Counted from the stretch's first letter, positions 16,728 through 26,963 are shown. The stretch: DNA of 40,801 nt from Chloroflexota bacterium (GCA_030626475.1 DAOUOW010000006.1:1-40801), one strand, 5' to 3'. The notes: generated by a model not told the origin, from the sequence alone. Numbers and translations are program-made.

Positions 16728-19334
16728 ATGGATACCGTTAATCTAACCATAGACGGAATACCCATCAAAGCTCGAAAAAGCGAAAAGGTGCTGTGGGCGG
16801 CGCTGGATAATGGCATCTACATCCCTAACCTTTGTGCCATTCGCCGTGCCGAGGAGCCCCACGCTGGCTGCCGACTTTGCTTCGTTGACATCGAAGGGCG
16901 ACCCGATCCTGTGACCGCCTGCACCGAGTCGGTGTCTGAGGGGATGGTGGTTCACACCGATACACCCGAGGTCAAGCGGCTGCGCCGCACTGCCGCCGAG
17001 CTACTCATTGCCGTTGAGTGCCCCGACTGCCGAACATGTACCAAGAACCGCCACTGCGAGCTGCAGAGGGTGGCGGCACACGCGAGGGTTAAGCTCAAGC
17101 CGCAGCGCTTGAGAAAAAGCCCCAAGTCCCTGGCCATAGACTCCAGCAATCCTTTCTTTATCCTTGACCCCAATAAATGCATTCTGTGCGGCAAATGTGT
17201 CTGGGTTTGCAGTGAAATCGTAGGTGCCGATGCTATCAACTTCACCTCTCGCGGCTTCGACGCTACGCCTATGTTTGATGAAAGCTGTGAGTCCGATGGG
17301 GAGTGCGTTGCCATCTGCCCCGTGGGTGCCCTGGTAGAGAAGGACCTCAGGTGGCCCAAGCAGGAGGTGAAGACCATTTGCCCCTACTGTGCCGTGGGCT
17401 GTGGCATATATCTTGGACTGGACAACGGCGCTATCGTGAGTGTCCGCGGCGATGAAGAAAACCTGGTGAATAGGGGCAGCCTGTGCGCCAGGGGTCGTTT
17501 CGGCATCACCGAGTTTGTTCACCACCCAGATCGCCTCACCACACCCCTAGTGAAGAAGGGAAGGGGATTTGTGGAGATATCCTGGGAGGAGGCCATCGAA
17601 CTTGTTGCCCAGAGATTAGCCCAATATAAGGGCGAAAAATTCGGCCTCATCTCCTCGGTCAAGGGCACCAACGAGGACAACTATATCCTTCAGAAATTTG
17701 CCCGCGTCGTGATGGGCAGCAACAACATCGACAGTAGCGCTCGCCTCCGCGATGCCCCAACCATCGTAGCCCTGGACCAAAGCTTTGGCGCCGGCGCTAT
17801 GTCCAACCCCATGGATGACATCGAGAGTGCGGCATGCATCTTTGCCATCGGAACCAACCCCACATCCTCTCACCCCATCCTGGGGCAGCGGATAAGGCGG
17901 GCGGCAAGAAATGGAGCCACACTCATCATCGCTAACCCCAGAGAGATTGATCTCTGCCGCCACGCCAGCCTGTGGCTCAGAAATCGCCCCGGAAGCGACC
18001 TCGCCCTGCTCATGGGCATGATGCGCATTATTGTCGATGAAGGGCTGGCTGACCTGTCCTTTATTGAGGCGCAATGTGAGAATTTTGATGCCCTAAAAGA
18101 GTCGTTATCCCAATTCGACCTGAAGCTTGCGGAGGAGGTCAGCGGCGTATCCCAGCAACTGATAACGGATGCAGCACACACCTACGCCGGGCTTAAACCG
18201 GCCACCATTCTCTTTGGCTCTGGGCTCACTCAGCACATACACGGCACCGAAAATGTTTACGCCCTCGCCAACTTGGCCATGCTCACAGGAAACATCGGCC
18301 AAGCCTCAAGCGGGGTGAACCCCCTCAAAGGGGACAGCAACGCTCAGGGTGCCTCTGACATGGGAGTTTTGCCCGATCTCCTTCCCGGCTATCAGCCGCT
18401 CAGCGACCCCAATATCAGAAAGAAATTCGAGGCTGCCTGGGGCTGTCCCCTGAACCCTGACCCAGGGCTGAGTCTTGGCGAAATGCTGGAGGCTGCCGAT
18501 GAAGGGAAAGTAAAGGCGCTCTATATTGTGGGTGCTGACCCGGCGCTGGACATGGCCAACATAAAGCAGGTTCGTCAGGCGCTGAAGAGACTAAAATTCC
18601 TCGTGGTTCAGGATATTTTCCTCACCCAAACTGCGCGCCTGGCTGATTTGGTGTTGCCGGCAGCGAGCTTCGCCGAGAAGGATGGAACCTTCACCAATAC
18701 CGAGCGCAGGGTGCAGCTGGTGCGGCAGGCTATCGAGCCCATAGGTGATTCCAGACCCGATTGGCAGATTGCGTGCCAGATTGCCCAGAAGATGGGGGGC
18801 AGGGGGTTCGATTTCGAGCACCCGTCCCAAATTATGGACGAGATCGTCCGCCTTGATCCCAGCTATGGTGGCATCTCTCATGAGCGCCTGGAGGATAGAG
18901 GAATACACCTCCACGCCGAGACCTTCACCCGAGGAAAAGGCCACTTTATGCCTTTAGTTTATCAACCACCAGCGGAGGTACCCGATGATGAGTATCCCCT
19001 GATGCTCACCATTGAGCGCAGCCTGTATCACCAGGGCAACATGAGCCGAAAAGTGAAAGGGCTTAACACACTGCGGCCCGAGGAGCTGGTGGAGATCAAT
19101 CCCCTGGATGCTGCCAATCTCGGGGTTGCCGATGGTGAATTGGTGCGGGTAATCTCACGGCGGGGTGAGGTCAAGGTCAAAGCAAAGATAACAGAGGCTT
19201 CACTTTCGGGGATAGTATGCATGAGCTCGAACTTCGCCGAGAAGCCGGTGAACCTGCTCACCAATTCAATGCTGGATCCATCGTCCAAAACCCCTGAACT
19301 GAAGGTATCTGCGGTAAGAATAGAAAAAATCTGA
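16728..19334 (+). CDS. formate dehydrogenase alpha-like / NuoG-like molybdopterin oxidoreductase lacking the FDH catalytic Cys/Sec
   Basis: N-terminal 2Fe-2S, 'CPDCRTCTKNRHCELQ', 'CILCGKCVWVC', 'ICPYCAVGCGI', then FDH-like 'DIFLTQTARLADLVLPAASFAEKDGTFTNTERRVQLVRQAI'; active-site region reads 'NNIDSSARLRDAPT'. Confidence 0.9.
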   Translation: MDTVNLTIDGIPIKARKSEKVLWAALDNGIYIPNLCAIRRAEEPHAGCRLCFVDIEGRPDPVTACTESVSEGMVVHTDTPEVKRLRRTAAELLIAVECPDCRTCTKNRHCELQRVAAHARVKLKPQRLRKSPKSLAIDSSNPFFILDPNKCILCGKCVWVCSEIVGADAINFTSRGFDATPMFDESCESDGECVAICPVGALVEKDLRWPKQEVKTICPYCAVGCGIYLGLDNGAIVSVRGDEENLVNRGSLCARGRFGITEFVHHPDRLTTPLVKKGRGFVEISWEEAIELVAQRLAQYKGEKFGLISSVKGTNEDNYILQKFARVVMGSNNIDSSARLRDAPTIVALDQSFGAGAMSNPMDDIESAACIFAIGTNPTSSHPILGQRIRRAARNGATLIIANPREIDLCRHASLWLRNRPGSDLALLMGMMRIIVDEGLADLSFIEAQCENFDALKESLSQFDLKLAEEVSGVSQQLITDAAHTYAGLKPATILFGSGLTQHIHGTENVYALANLAMLTGNIGQASSGVNPLKGDSNAQGASDMGVLPDLLPGYQPLSDPNIRKKFEAAWGCPLNPDPGLSLGEMLEAADEGKVKALYIVGADPALDMANIKQVRQALKRLKFLVVQDIFLTQTARLADLVLPAASFAEKDGTFTNTERRVQLVRQAIEPIGDSRPDWQIACQIAQKMGGRGFDFEHPSQIMDEIVRLDPSYGGISHERLEDRGIHLHAETFTRGKGHFMPLVYQPPAEVPDDEYPLMLTIERSLYHQGNMSRKVKGLNTLRPEELVEINPLDAANLGVADGELVRVISRRGEVKVKAKITEASLSGIVCMSSNFAEKPVNLLTNSMLDPSSKTPELKVSAVRIEKI

Positions 19335-19350
19335 GAGGGAGGGACAACCT

Positions 19351-20331
19351 TTGCAGTGGAAGACCAGGGTAACAGAGCTTCTGGGCTGCGAATACCCCAT
19401 AATTCAAGGAGCGTTTGGCGGCTTTGGAACCTCAGCCATTGCTGCCCCTGTTTCCGCAGCCGGGGGATTCGGCATCATCACTGCTGGAGCGCTACGTACC
19501 CCAGAAAGGCTGCGGCAGGATATCGCCAAAGCTCGCTCGATGACCGATAAACCCTTCGGAGTAAACCTTTCAATAGGGATATGCCCCCATATCGACGAGA
19601 TGAGGGAGGTGGCTATCGAAGAAAGGGTGCCAGTGATTTTCACCGCCGCCTATCGAGCCGATGACCATGGGAAGAGGGTGCAGCAGGCTGGGCTTAAGTG
19701 GGTTCATAAGGTAGCCACTATCAAGCACGCTCTGGCCGCAGAGCGCCAGCGGGCAGATGCTGTGGTCATCGTTGGGCTGGAAGGCGCAGGATTTAAGAAC
19801 ATCACCCAACTCCCGACCCTCATCACCATCACCACAGCGGTCAGGCTGCTGCGGATACCGGTGATTGCCGCTGGGGGCATCGGAGACGCCCGTGGGTTCC
19901 TGGCAGCATTGGGCATGGGCGCTGAGGGCATCTATATGGGCACCAGCTTCATGGCGACCAAGGAATGCCCCATCTCCGACCGCTATAAGCAGGCCTTGGT
20001 GGCGGCCCAGCCCTGGGATCCTGAATACCGCGACCGTGCCCTCGCCCCTCCTCGGCCTGAGGAATACCAGAGAGTGATGCGGGAGAGAGAATCATTGCCT
20101 CTGGGGCAATGGCTAATGAATCTGGAAAGAGTGCTTCTCAAAGAGACCCCGGACACTCCCATTGATTGGGAAAGCGACTATCAGGAATGGGATCCTGAGG
20201 TGGCGCTGAGAATAAGCGGGGGTTCGCTAGCAGTGGGCGTTATCGATAAAGTGGTTACCGCCAAGGAGCTCATCGACAGCATAATAGGGGAGGCGGAAAA
20301 AATTCTCTCCAGCGGTGGTTGTATCAGCTAG
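19351..20331 (+). CDS. nitronate monooxygenase-like flavoprotein, third paralogue
   Basis: TTG start, 'QWKTRVTELLGCEYPIIQGAFGGFGTSAIAAPVSAAGGFGIITAG...VIAAGGIGDARGFLAALGMGAEGIYMGTSFM'; 16 nt after the FDH-like stop. Confidence 0.9.
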   Translation: MQWKTRVTELLGCEYPIIQGAFGGFGTSAIAAPVSAAGGFGIITAGALRTPERLRQDIAKARSMTDKPFGVNLSIGICPHIDEMREVAIEERVPVIFTAAYRADDHGKRVQQAGLKWVHKVATIKHALAAERQRADAVVIVGLEGAGFKNITQLPTLITITTAVRLLRIPVIAAGGIGDARGFLAALGMGAEGIYMGTSFMATKECPISDRYKQALVAAQPWDPEYRDRALAPPRPEEYQRVMRERESLPLGQWLMNLERVLLKETPDTPIDWESDYQEWDPEVALRISGGSLAVGVIDKVVTAKELIDSIIGEAEKILSSGGCIS

Positions 20332-21322
20332 AAGGTCTTGACATCTTCTCCAGTACCAGAGCTACAGCACCCAAAACACCAGCATCAGTCCCCAGCCGGG
20401 CTAACTCAATGCGCACAGCCCGGGCTGGCAGCTCAAAGGCGCGCTCCTTGACCACCTCCGCCGCCGGGGCTAAAAGTAGCTGGCCCATCTGAGATACTCC
20501 GCCCCCGATCAAGATGAGCTCAGGGTTGAAGATATTGACCAGGTTGACCAGACCCACCCCCAGATAGTAGCCAGTGAGCCGGATCAAGTCGCTGGCTAAT
20601 CTATCGCCCTGCTCAGCAGCCAAGAAGACGGTCTCGGCGCTTACCTTGTTGAGATCGCCGTCAGCAAAGCTCAAAATGGTGGTTTGAGCCCCGGCCTCGA
20701 TCTGTCTCACCGCTGCTGCGGTCAGGGCCGTCCCCGAGGCGAAAGCCTCCCAGCAGCCGATGTTGCCACACTTACAGCGAGGTCCCTGGACATCGATGAT
20801 CATGTGTCCTATCTCGCCAGCCGCGCCCGATATGCCATGATAAAGCTGGCCATTGACTATTATCCCGCCGCCGATCCCTGTGCCCAAGCCGACATAAATG
20901 AGATTATCAATGCCTACCCCTGCCCCAAAGCAATGCTCGCCCAAGGCAGCGACATTAGTATCGTTATCCAAGTAGATAGGAAAGCCGAATTCCCGCTGAA
21001 TGATATCTCTTAGCGGGACATTGACCCAACCAGGGAGGTTTGGAGCGGCGGTAATCACGCCGCTGGCGGCCTCACAGACACCGGCAGCGCCAATCCCGAT
21101 GCCGGCAATGTCAGCTGGCGATGTCACTCGGGGGGAGGCCATCACCTGTTTGATAGACTGAATGACCCGCGCTATGACTTCCTCGGGCCCCTGCTCAGCG
21201 CAGGTATCCCTATCGTCGCGGGCCTTAATGTTGGCCTTAGCGTCCGCCGCAATAGCACTGATCTTGCTCCCACCGAGATCAACCCCCAAAATCAATTGCC
21301 CCTGCTTATTTGAAGACTTCAT
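20324..21322 (-). CDS. ROK family protein / glucokinase-like
   Basis: 'LILGVDLGGSKISAIAAD', 'YVGLGTGIGGGIIVNGQLYHGISGAAGEIGHMIID...CKCGNIGCWEAFASGTAL', ROK zinc and ATP motifs. Confidence 0.93.
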   Translation of the reverse strand: MKSSNKQGQLILGVDLGGSKISAIAADAKANIKARDDRDTCAEQGPEEVIARVIQSIKQVMASPRVTSPADIAGIGIGAAGVCEAASGVITAAPNLPGWVNVPLRDIIQREFGFPIYLDNDTNVAALGEHCFGAGVGIDNLIYVGLGTGIGGGIIVNGQLYHGISGAAGEIGHMIIDVQGPRCKCGNIGCWEAFASGTALTAAAVRQIEAGAQTTILSFADGDLNKVSAETVFLAAEQGDRLASDLIRLTGYYLGVGLVNLVNIFNPELILIGGGVSQMGQLLLAPAAEVVKERAFELPARAVRIELARLGTDAGVLGAVALVLEKMSRPSS

Positions 21323-21499
21323 ATAACCTCCTCAATGAGTCCATACCTCTAGATGTGGCACAGAACATAAGTATAATACATGGGTAGCTGGTTAATCCAG
21401 TTCCAGGGGAGAAGTATAGGTGATGTTGCTCGACAGGGCAAGTTGAAGGTGCTGACTCAGGACTGAAGAGGCCTGATCAAGGTCAGTTAAAGTTCGAAA

Positions 21500-22735
21500 T
21501 TAGAGGAGTTCTTTCTCGCTGAGTTCTACAGCGCGCTGGAGCTCGGCCTCAAGCTGCGGCGGCAGACCCTCGATGTCAACGCTTAAGAATCCCCTGACGA
21601 TGGCGGCTATCGCCTGGTCACGAGAAAGCCCCCGCGCCATAAGGTACTCTATCTCCTCCTCAGCGATCTTCCCCACCGCAGCCTCGTGAGATAGGTCCAC
21701 CCCCTCTACCAATCCCTCAAGCTCAGGGATGGCGTGAATGCTTCCCTTCTCTGACAGGATCAGCCCCCGACATTCCAGATGCCCCTTGACCGGCGCAACT
21801 TGCCCCACCAAGTGACCGCGAGCGATGATGGTGCCCCCGGTGGTAATCGCCCGTGCCACAACCTCAGTCCTGCTTCCCCTGGCGGCGAGGATCACCCGAG
21901 AACCGACATCCATTATTGTGCCTGGAGGGGCAACGAGCACGCTGTTGAACCGCACCAAGGCATTCTCCCCAACACATTGCGCCGTAGGGTACATCTGCAA
22001 GGTGCGCACCGGCTTGAGGCAGATATAATTGCTTAAGAACACGCCGCCTTCCTCAACAATTATCCCGCTGCGAGGGCGCACCGCCATCTTGGGCGCCCAA
22101 TTGTGGATCATGGTGAAGGTCAGCTTAGCCCCCTTCTTGACATAGAACTCCGAAATGCCGATGTGAAGGCCCTCCTGCTCAATCGGTGCGGTGGCACAGC
22201 CGGTGATGATATGAAGCTCCGAGCCCTCCTCAGCAATGATCAGGTTATGCACGTTCTGAGCTAAACCATGCTGGGAGAGGTAAAGACAGGCCTGAATCGG
22301 CTGGATAGCCTTTACCCCAGGAAGTGCCCTTATGAAATAGCCATGAGTCTGATGGAGCTCCGCCTGGGCAGTGAATTTATCGGCGTCAACAGCTACCGCT
22401 CGCCACCAGTAATCCTTGAGCCAGGGATATTCCTCCAGGGCCGTGACGGTGCTCATCACCTCCAGTCCATCCTGCCCCGCTTTGCTATGAACCACCGAGT
22501 GGTCTACCTGGAGGAAGGTGCCCGACCGCTGGGAAGCGTCATCCAGTACCACCCCCGTCTCCAGCATGCGCTGCTTGGTTTCCAGCGGGAGGCGAGAGGG
22601 GTCATCTTGATAGGGATGCTCCTCCGCCACCTGGGAGTAGGCATCGAGATCGATGTCATCCCCCAGAGGAGCGGCCTTTTCCCGTGCCTTTTCCGCCTTC
22701 TCCCTGGCTGCTTTAGATCTCGTTATTTCTGACAT
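21500..22735 (-). CDS. SufB/SufD family Fe-S cluster assembly scaffold
   Basis: SufBD core; 'GHLECRGLILSEKGSIHAIPELEGLVEGVDLSHEAAVGKIAEEEIEYLMARGLSRDQAIAAIVRGFL'. Confidence 0.9.
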   Translation of the reverse strand: MSEITRSKAAREKAEKAREKAAPLGDDIDLDAYSQVAEEHPYQDDPSRLPLETKQRMLETGVVLDDASQRSGTFLQVDHSVVHSKAGQDGLEVMSTVTALEEYPWLKDYWWRAVAVDADKFTAQAELHQTHGYFIRALPGVKAIQPIQACLYLSQHGLAQNVHNLIIAEEGSELHIITGCATAPIEQEGLHIGISEFYVKKGAKLTFTMIHNWAPKMAVRPRSGIIVEEGGVFLSNYICLKPVRTLQMYPTAQCVGENALVRFNSVLVAPPGTIMDVGSRVILAARGSRTEVVARAITTGGTIIARGHLVGQVAPVKGHLECRGLILSEKGSIHAIPELEGLVEGVDLSHEAAVGKIAEEEIEYLMARGLSRDQAIAAIVRGFLSVDIEGLPPQLEAELQRAVELSEKELL

Positions 22736-23454
22736 ACTGCGCACCCCTCATAGCCATGACTCTTTATGCTGACCAAAATCTCCCTCGGATTCCCGCGACA
22801 CCAAATGCCGCCATAGAGAAGGACACAAGCCCTATCGGCATCGACATAATCCAGGATGTGTCCGGTGTGGGTGATGAGCAAGCCAGAGTTGGTTCTACTG
22901 CGTAGCCGATCCTTCTGCAAAAGCTCGTTGATCATCTCCCCGACCAAAGAAATGTTGACCAGATCGACCCCTGAATCGGGCTCATCGAGGAGGACGAACT
23001 CCGGGCTCTGGGCCATCAGTTGCAGAAGCTCAGAGCGCTTGACCTCGCCGCCGGAAAACCCATAATTCACCTCGCGATCCAGGATCTCAACCATATTTGC
23101 CTTCTGAGCCAGTTGCTCGATGACAGCACCATCTTCCCTGCCGCCGAGGCAAGCCCGCACTATCTCCCTCATCTTCACGCCTCGCACCACCGGGGGGCGC
23201 TGAAAGAGGATGCCAATGCCCATCTTAGCCCGTTCATCCACAGGCAGCTGGGTTATATCCTGGCCCTTGAAAACAATCCTGCCTCTGGTCACTCGATAGC
23301 GGGGTAAGCCCATAATCGCCATCAGCAGCGTAGTCTTGCCGCTGCCGTTGGGACCGAAGAGAACAAGGGTCTCACCAATGTCGACGTTGAAGCTAATGTC
23401 ATGAACTATCTCCTTGCCTTCTACTTCCACAGTCAGGTCTTCAACTTCTAACAT
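22723..23454 (-). CDS. sufC: SufC-like Fe-S assembly ABC ATPase
   Basis: 'MLEVEDLTVEVEGKEIVHDISFNVDIGETLVLFGPNGSGKTTLLMAIMGLPRYRVTRGRIVFKGQDI...GFSGGEVKRSELLQLMAQSPEFVLLDEPDSGVDLVNI'; start placed at 23454 (track ORF extends to 23517). Confidence 0.93.
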   Translation of the reverse strand: MLEVEDLTVEVEGKEIVHDISFNVDIGETLVLFGPNGSGKTTLLMAIMGLPRYRVTRGRIVFKGQDITQLPVDERAKMGIGILFQRPPVVRGVKMREIVRACLGGREDGAVIEQLAQKANMVEILDREVNYGFSGGEVKRSELLQLMAQSPEFVLLDEPDSGVDLVNISLVGEMINELLQKDRLRSRTNSGLLITHTGHILDYVDADRACVLLYGGIWCRGNPREILVSIKSHGYEGCAVCQK

Positions 23455-23602
23455 ATCCCCACCTCCAACAAAGATTAGCCTAACCAGCGCCGATTGTAAT
23501 TGTAATTCCTCCTCCATCTTTATGCAATGTCCTGAAGGGGATAGCCCTTGGCAAAGTTGCTATTATGTGGTATTTTGGCTAGGATAACTCAATATATCGG
23601 GA

Positions 23603-24535
23603 GTGCAAATGTCGCGGATTGCCCAGGATATTACCAAGGTGGTGGGAAATACCCCCCTTGTCAGACTGAAGAAAATGAGCCGAGGTCTGGGGGCGGAAGT
23701 CGTGGCCAAGCTCGAGTTTTTCAATCCCTGTGCCAGCGTCAAGGATAGGATCGGGGTCTCCATGATCACAGCTGCGGAAAGGATGGGAGCGATCAAGGAA
23801 GGCACAGTAATCATCGAGCCTACCAGCGGAAACACAGGGATCGCTCTCGCCTTTGTCTGCGCCGCTCGGGGCTATCGATTGATCCTCACCATGCCCGAAA
23901 ATATGTCCCTGGAGCGGAGAAGGCTCCTGGCTGCCTTCGGTGCTGAACTGGTGTTGACCCCTGCGGAGGAGGGGATGAGAGGGGCACTGAGAACGGCAGA
24001 GAGACTGGTTGCCAGTACGCCAAATTCCTTCATGCCGCAACAGTTCAGAAACCCAGCCAATCCCCAGATACACCGGGCAACCACGGCCAGGGAGATCTTG
24101 AGAGACACAGAGGGCAAGGTGGATATCCTGGTTTGTGGTGTCGGCACCGGGGGAACGATCACCGGGGTGGCCGAGGCGATAAAGGGGCGAAAATCAAGCT
24201 TTCGAGCCATCGCCGTCGAGCCGGCGGATTCCCCCGTTCTCTCCGGAGGCATGCCTGGCCGACACCAAATCGAAGGCATCGGCGCCGGATTCATACCGCA
24301 GGTGCTGAGGACGAACCTGATTGATGAGGTGATCACCGTTACCACTGAAGATGCGATCGCCACCACACGGAGGTTGGCTAAAGAGGAGGGGATATTGGGC
24401 GGCATATCCTCAGGAGCAGCAACCTGGGCCGCACTGGAGGTGGCGAGCAGACCTGAGAACAAGGGTAAGCTCATCGTCGTAATTCTCCCTGATGCCGGGG
24501 AGCGCTACTTAACCACCTCGCTTTCCCAGGAGTAA
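23603..24535 (+). CDS. cysK: cysteine synthase (O-acetylserine sulfhydrylase)
   Basis: '[38 protein letters not shown]...[20 protein letters not shown]...[15 protein letters not shown]'; GTG or internal ATG start. Confidence 0.95.
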   Translation: MQMSRIAQDITKVVGNTPLVRLKKMSRGLGAEVVAKLEFFNPCASVKDRIGVSMITAAERMGAIKEGTVIIEPTSGNTGIALAFVCAARGYRLILTMPENMSLERRRLLAAFGAELVLTPAEEGMRGALRTAERLVASTPNSFMPQQFRNPANPQIHRATTAREILRDTEGKVDILVCGVGTGGTITGVAEAIKGRKSSFRAIAVEPADSPVLSGGMPGRHQIEGIGAGFIPQVLRTNLIDEVITVTTEDAIATTRRLAKEEGILGGISSGAATWAALEVASRPENKGKLIVVILPDAGERYLTTSLSQE

Positions 24536-24553
24536 ATAGCTAAGGGCGGGATA

Positions 24554-25276
24554 ATGTTCAAGATTTTAAGAGAGGACCTCCGGACCGTCTTTACCAAAGA
24601 CCCAGCAGCGAAGAGTACCTGGGAAGTCCTCTGTTGCTATCCGGGACTTCATGCCTTGTGGGTTCATCGCCTGGCCCATTTCCTGTGGCGGCATAGGCTC
24701 CGCTTTCTGGGTCGCCTGCTCTCTCAACTAAGTCGCCACGCCACTGGAATCGAGATTCACCCTGGGGCCAGCATTAGCCGCCGCTTCTTCATCGACCATG
24801 GAATGGGGGTGGTCATCGGGGAGACTGCCGAGATCGGGGATGATGTGCTTCTCTACCAGGGGGTAGTCCTGGGGGGAACCACCCTGGAGAAGAAGAAGCG
24901 CCACCCCACCATCGGCAACAATGTGGTTATCGGAGCTGGGGCAACGCTCCTTGGCCCCATTACCATTGGGGATGGGGCTAGAATCGGTGCCGGCTCGGTC
25001 GTGGTGCAGTCAGTGCCGCCAGAGACTACCGTGGTCGGGGTTCCAGGGCGTGTAGTGGCCGAGGAAAGAAGGCCAGTATTGGACCTGGAACATGGGAGAT
25101 TGCCCGACCCAGTAAGTGAGGCAATCAAGCACGTTCTTGAGGAGCAAGAGCATTTAGCCCAGCGCCTGAAAACGCTGGAACAATCGCTCAAGGTTCATGG
25201 TGCCCCGGCGGAGGACGAGCCCGGTGAAGAGCGGCCCGATAAGCCAGGCAAGGGGCAAAGCATGGCTCATGGATAG
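24554..25276 (+). CDS. cysE: serine O-acetyltransferase
   Basis: '[32 protein letters not shown]...[45 protein letters not shown]', hexapeptide-repeat SAT. Confidence 0.95.
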   Translation: MFKILREDLRTVFTKDPAAKSTWEVLCCYPGLHALWVHRLAHFLWRHRLRFLGRLLSQLSRHATGIEIHPGASISRRFFIDHGMGVVIGETAEIGDDVLLYQGVVLGGTTLEKKKRHPTIGNNVVIGAGATLLGPITIGDGARIGAGSVVVQSVPPETTVVGVPGRVVAEERRPVLDLEHGRLPDPVSEAIKHVLEEQEHLAQRLKTLEQSLKVHGAPAEDEPGEERPDKPGKGQSMAHG

Positions 25277-25325
25277 CAGGCGAAGGCAGGATAATGGAAT
25301 TTAAGATCTGTGGAGGTGGAGAGAG

Positions 25326-26534
25326 TTGACAAAAACCATTGCCGAAATCAATGAAAAGATTCGCAAGGGGCAGGCTGTGGTGGTGACAGCCGAGGAAGTG
25401 ATCGACATAGTGGAGAAGAAGGGCGTGGAGAAGACCGCTCAAGAGGTGGACGTGGTAACCACGGGAACCTTTGGTCCCATGTGTTCCTCGGGCGCCTACT
25501 TCAACCTGGGGCACTCCAAGCCAAAGATAAAAGTCGGCGGTGGCAGAGCCTACCTCAACGACGTCCCCGTTTATACCGGCTTTGCCGCAGTGGACATCTT
25601 TCTCGGCGCTACTGCCATTCCCGACGATGATCCCAGGAACAGGATTCACCCCGGCCCCTTCAACTATGGTGGCGGGCATGTCATAGAGGAGCTGGTGGCA
25701 GGGAAGGACGTGAGGTTGGCTATAACCGCCTACGGAACGGATTGCTACCCGAGGAAGAGACTTGAAACCTGGATCAGGCTGGAAGACATGAATGAGGCGG
25801 TGCTGTTCAACATCAGGAACGCCTACCAGAACTACAACGTGGCAGTGAACCTCTCCGACAGGACCCTTTACACCTATATGGGGGTGCTGAAGCCCAACAT
25901 GGGGAACGCCAACTACTCCACAGCAGGCCAGCTCTCTCCGCTATTCAATGACCCCTATTATAAGACCATCGGCATCGGGACCAAGATATTCCTCGGCGGT
26001 GGAATTGGTTACGTGGCCTGGCATGGAACCCAGCATAACCCCAGCGTGCCCCGCTCAGATAAGGGGGTGCCGAGAGCGGGGGCGGGGACTCTGGCAGTGA
26101 TCGGCGACCTGAAGCAGATGGAGCCTGCTTGGCTGGTGGGAACCAGCATGCTTGGCTATGGTTGCACCTTGACCGTAGGGATCGGAGTGCCGATACCCAT
26201 CCTCTCCGAGGAGATACTGCGCTATACCGCGGTGAAGGATGAGGATATCTTCGCTACCATCGTGGATTACTCTGAGGCCTACCCTCAGCGAAGCCCGGAC
26301 ATCCTGAGGGAAGTGAGCTACGGCGAGCTGAAGGGGGGAAGGATAACAATTCAAGGGCAGGAGGTGCCCACCGCCTCTCTTTCCAGCTATCCCAAGGCGG
26401 TGGAGATTGCCAACACACTGAAAGAGTGGATACAAAAGGGAGAATTCCTGCTCACTGAGCCAGTGGCACCACTGCCCGGGGTGGAGGCGGGAATAACCTT
26501 CAAGCCGTTGCAGGAGCGTCCCATAGAGGAGTAA
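25326..26534 (+). CDS. COG1900/DUF39 homocysteine biosynthesis protein
   Basis: 'VVTTGTFGPMCSSGAYFNLGHSKPKIKVGGGRAYLNDVPVYTGFAAVDIFLGAT...ITAYGTDCYPRK', two conserved Cys; TTG start. Confidence 0.92.
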   Translation: MTKTIAEINEKIRKGQAVVVTAEEVIDIVEKKGVEKTAQEVDVVTTGTFGPMCSSGAYFNLGHSKPKIKVGGGRAYLNDVPVYTGFAAVDIFLGATAIPDDDPRNRIHPGPFNYGGGHVIEELVAGKDVRLAITAYGTDCYPRKRLETWIRLEDMNEAVLFNIRNAYQNYNVAVNLSDRTLYTYMGVLKPNMGNANYSTAGQLSPLFNDPYYKTIGIGTKIFLGGGIGYVAWHGTQHNPSVPRSDKGVPRAGAGTLAVIGDLKQMEPAWLVGTSMLGYGCTLTVGIGVPIPILSEEILRYTAVKDEDIFATIVDYSEAYPQRSPDILREVSYGELKGGRITIQGQEVPTASLSSYPKAVEIANTLKEWIQKGEFLLTEPVAPLPGVEAGITFKPLQERPIEE

Positions 26535-26549
26535 CGGAGGTCGGAAAAA

Positions 26550-26960
26550 ATGACTGTTGCTAAAAGGGTAGTGTTACATTTTCCCCCTCGTTTGGTGGAT
26601 GAACCGATAATCTATCGCCTGGTTAAGGATCATAACCTGGTGCTCAATATCCTCAAGGCATCGGTGACACCTAAGGAGGAGGGGCTTCTGGTCCTGGAAC
26701 TAAGCGGTGCCCAAAAGGACTACGATAAGGGCATCCGCTATCTCACGGAAGCAGGGGTCAGGATTCAATCCCTGGGTCAGGACGTCATTCGCAACGAGGC
26801 TAGGTGCACTCACTGTGGGGCTTGTGTCGTTATCTGCCCTACAGGTGCCCTGGCCCTCGAGCCTACCACCAGACTGGTGGATTTCTATCCCGATAAGTGC
26901 ACCGCCTGCGAACTCTGTGTGCTAGCCTGCCCCCCGAGGGCAATGGAGGTTCACTTCTAG
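26550..26960 (+). CDS. NIL domain plus 2[4Fe-4S] ferredoxin protein
   Basis: NIL-like N-terminus; 'CTHCGACVVICPTGAL' and 'CTACELCVLACPPRAM'. Confidence 0.93.
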   Translation: MTVAKRVVLHFPPRLVDEPIIYRLVKDHNLVLNILKASVTPKEEGLLVLELSGAQKDYDKGIRYLTEAGVRIQSLGQDVIRNEARCTHCGACVVICPTGALALEPTTRLVDFYPDKCTACELCVLACPPRAMEVHF

Positions 26961-26963
26961 TCC

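Noticed and set aside
17748-17750. Possible selenocysteine or readthrough site in the FDH-like gene
   Set aside because: The codon is CGC (Arg), the frame is continuous, and no UGA or SECIS-like context is needed.
20324-20331. 8-bp tail-to-tail overlap of NMO copy 3 and the ROK gene
   Set aside because: Short convergent overlaps are common in compact genomes; not notable alone.
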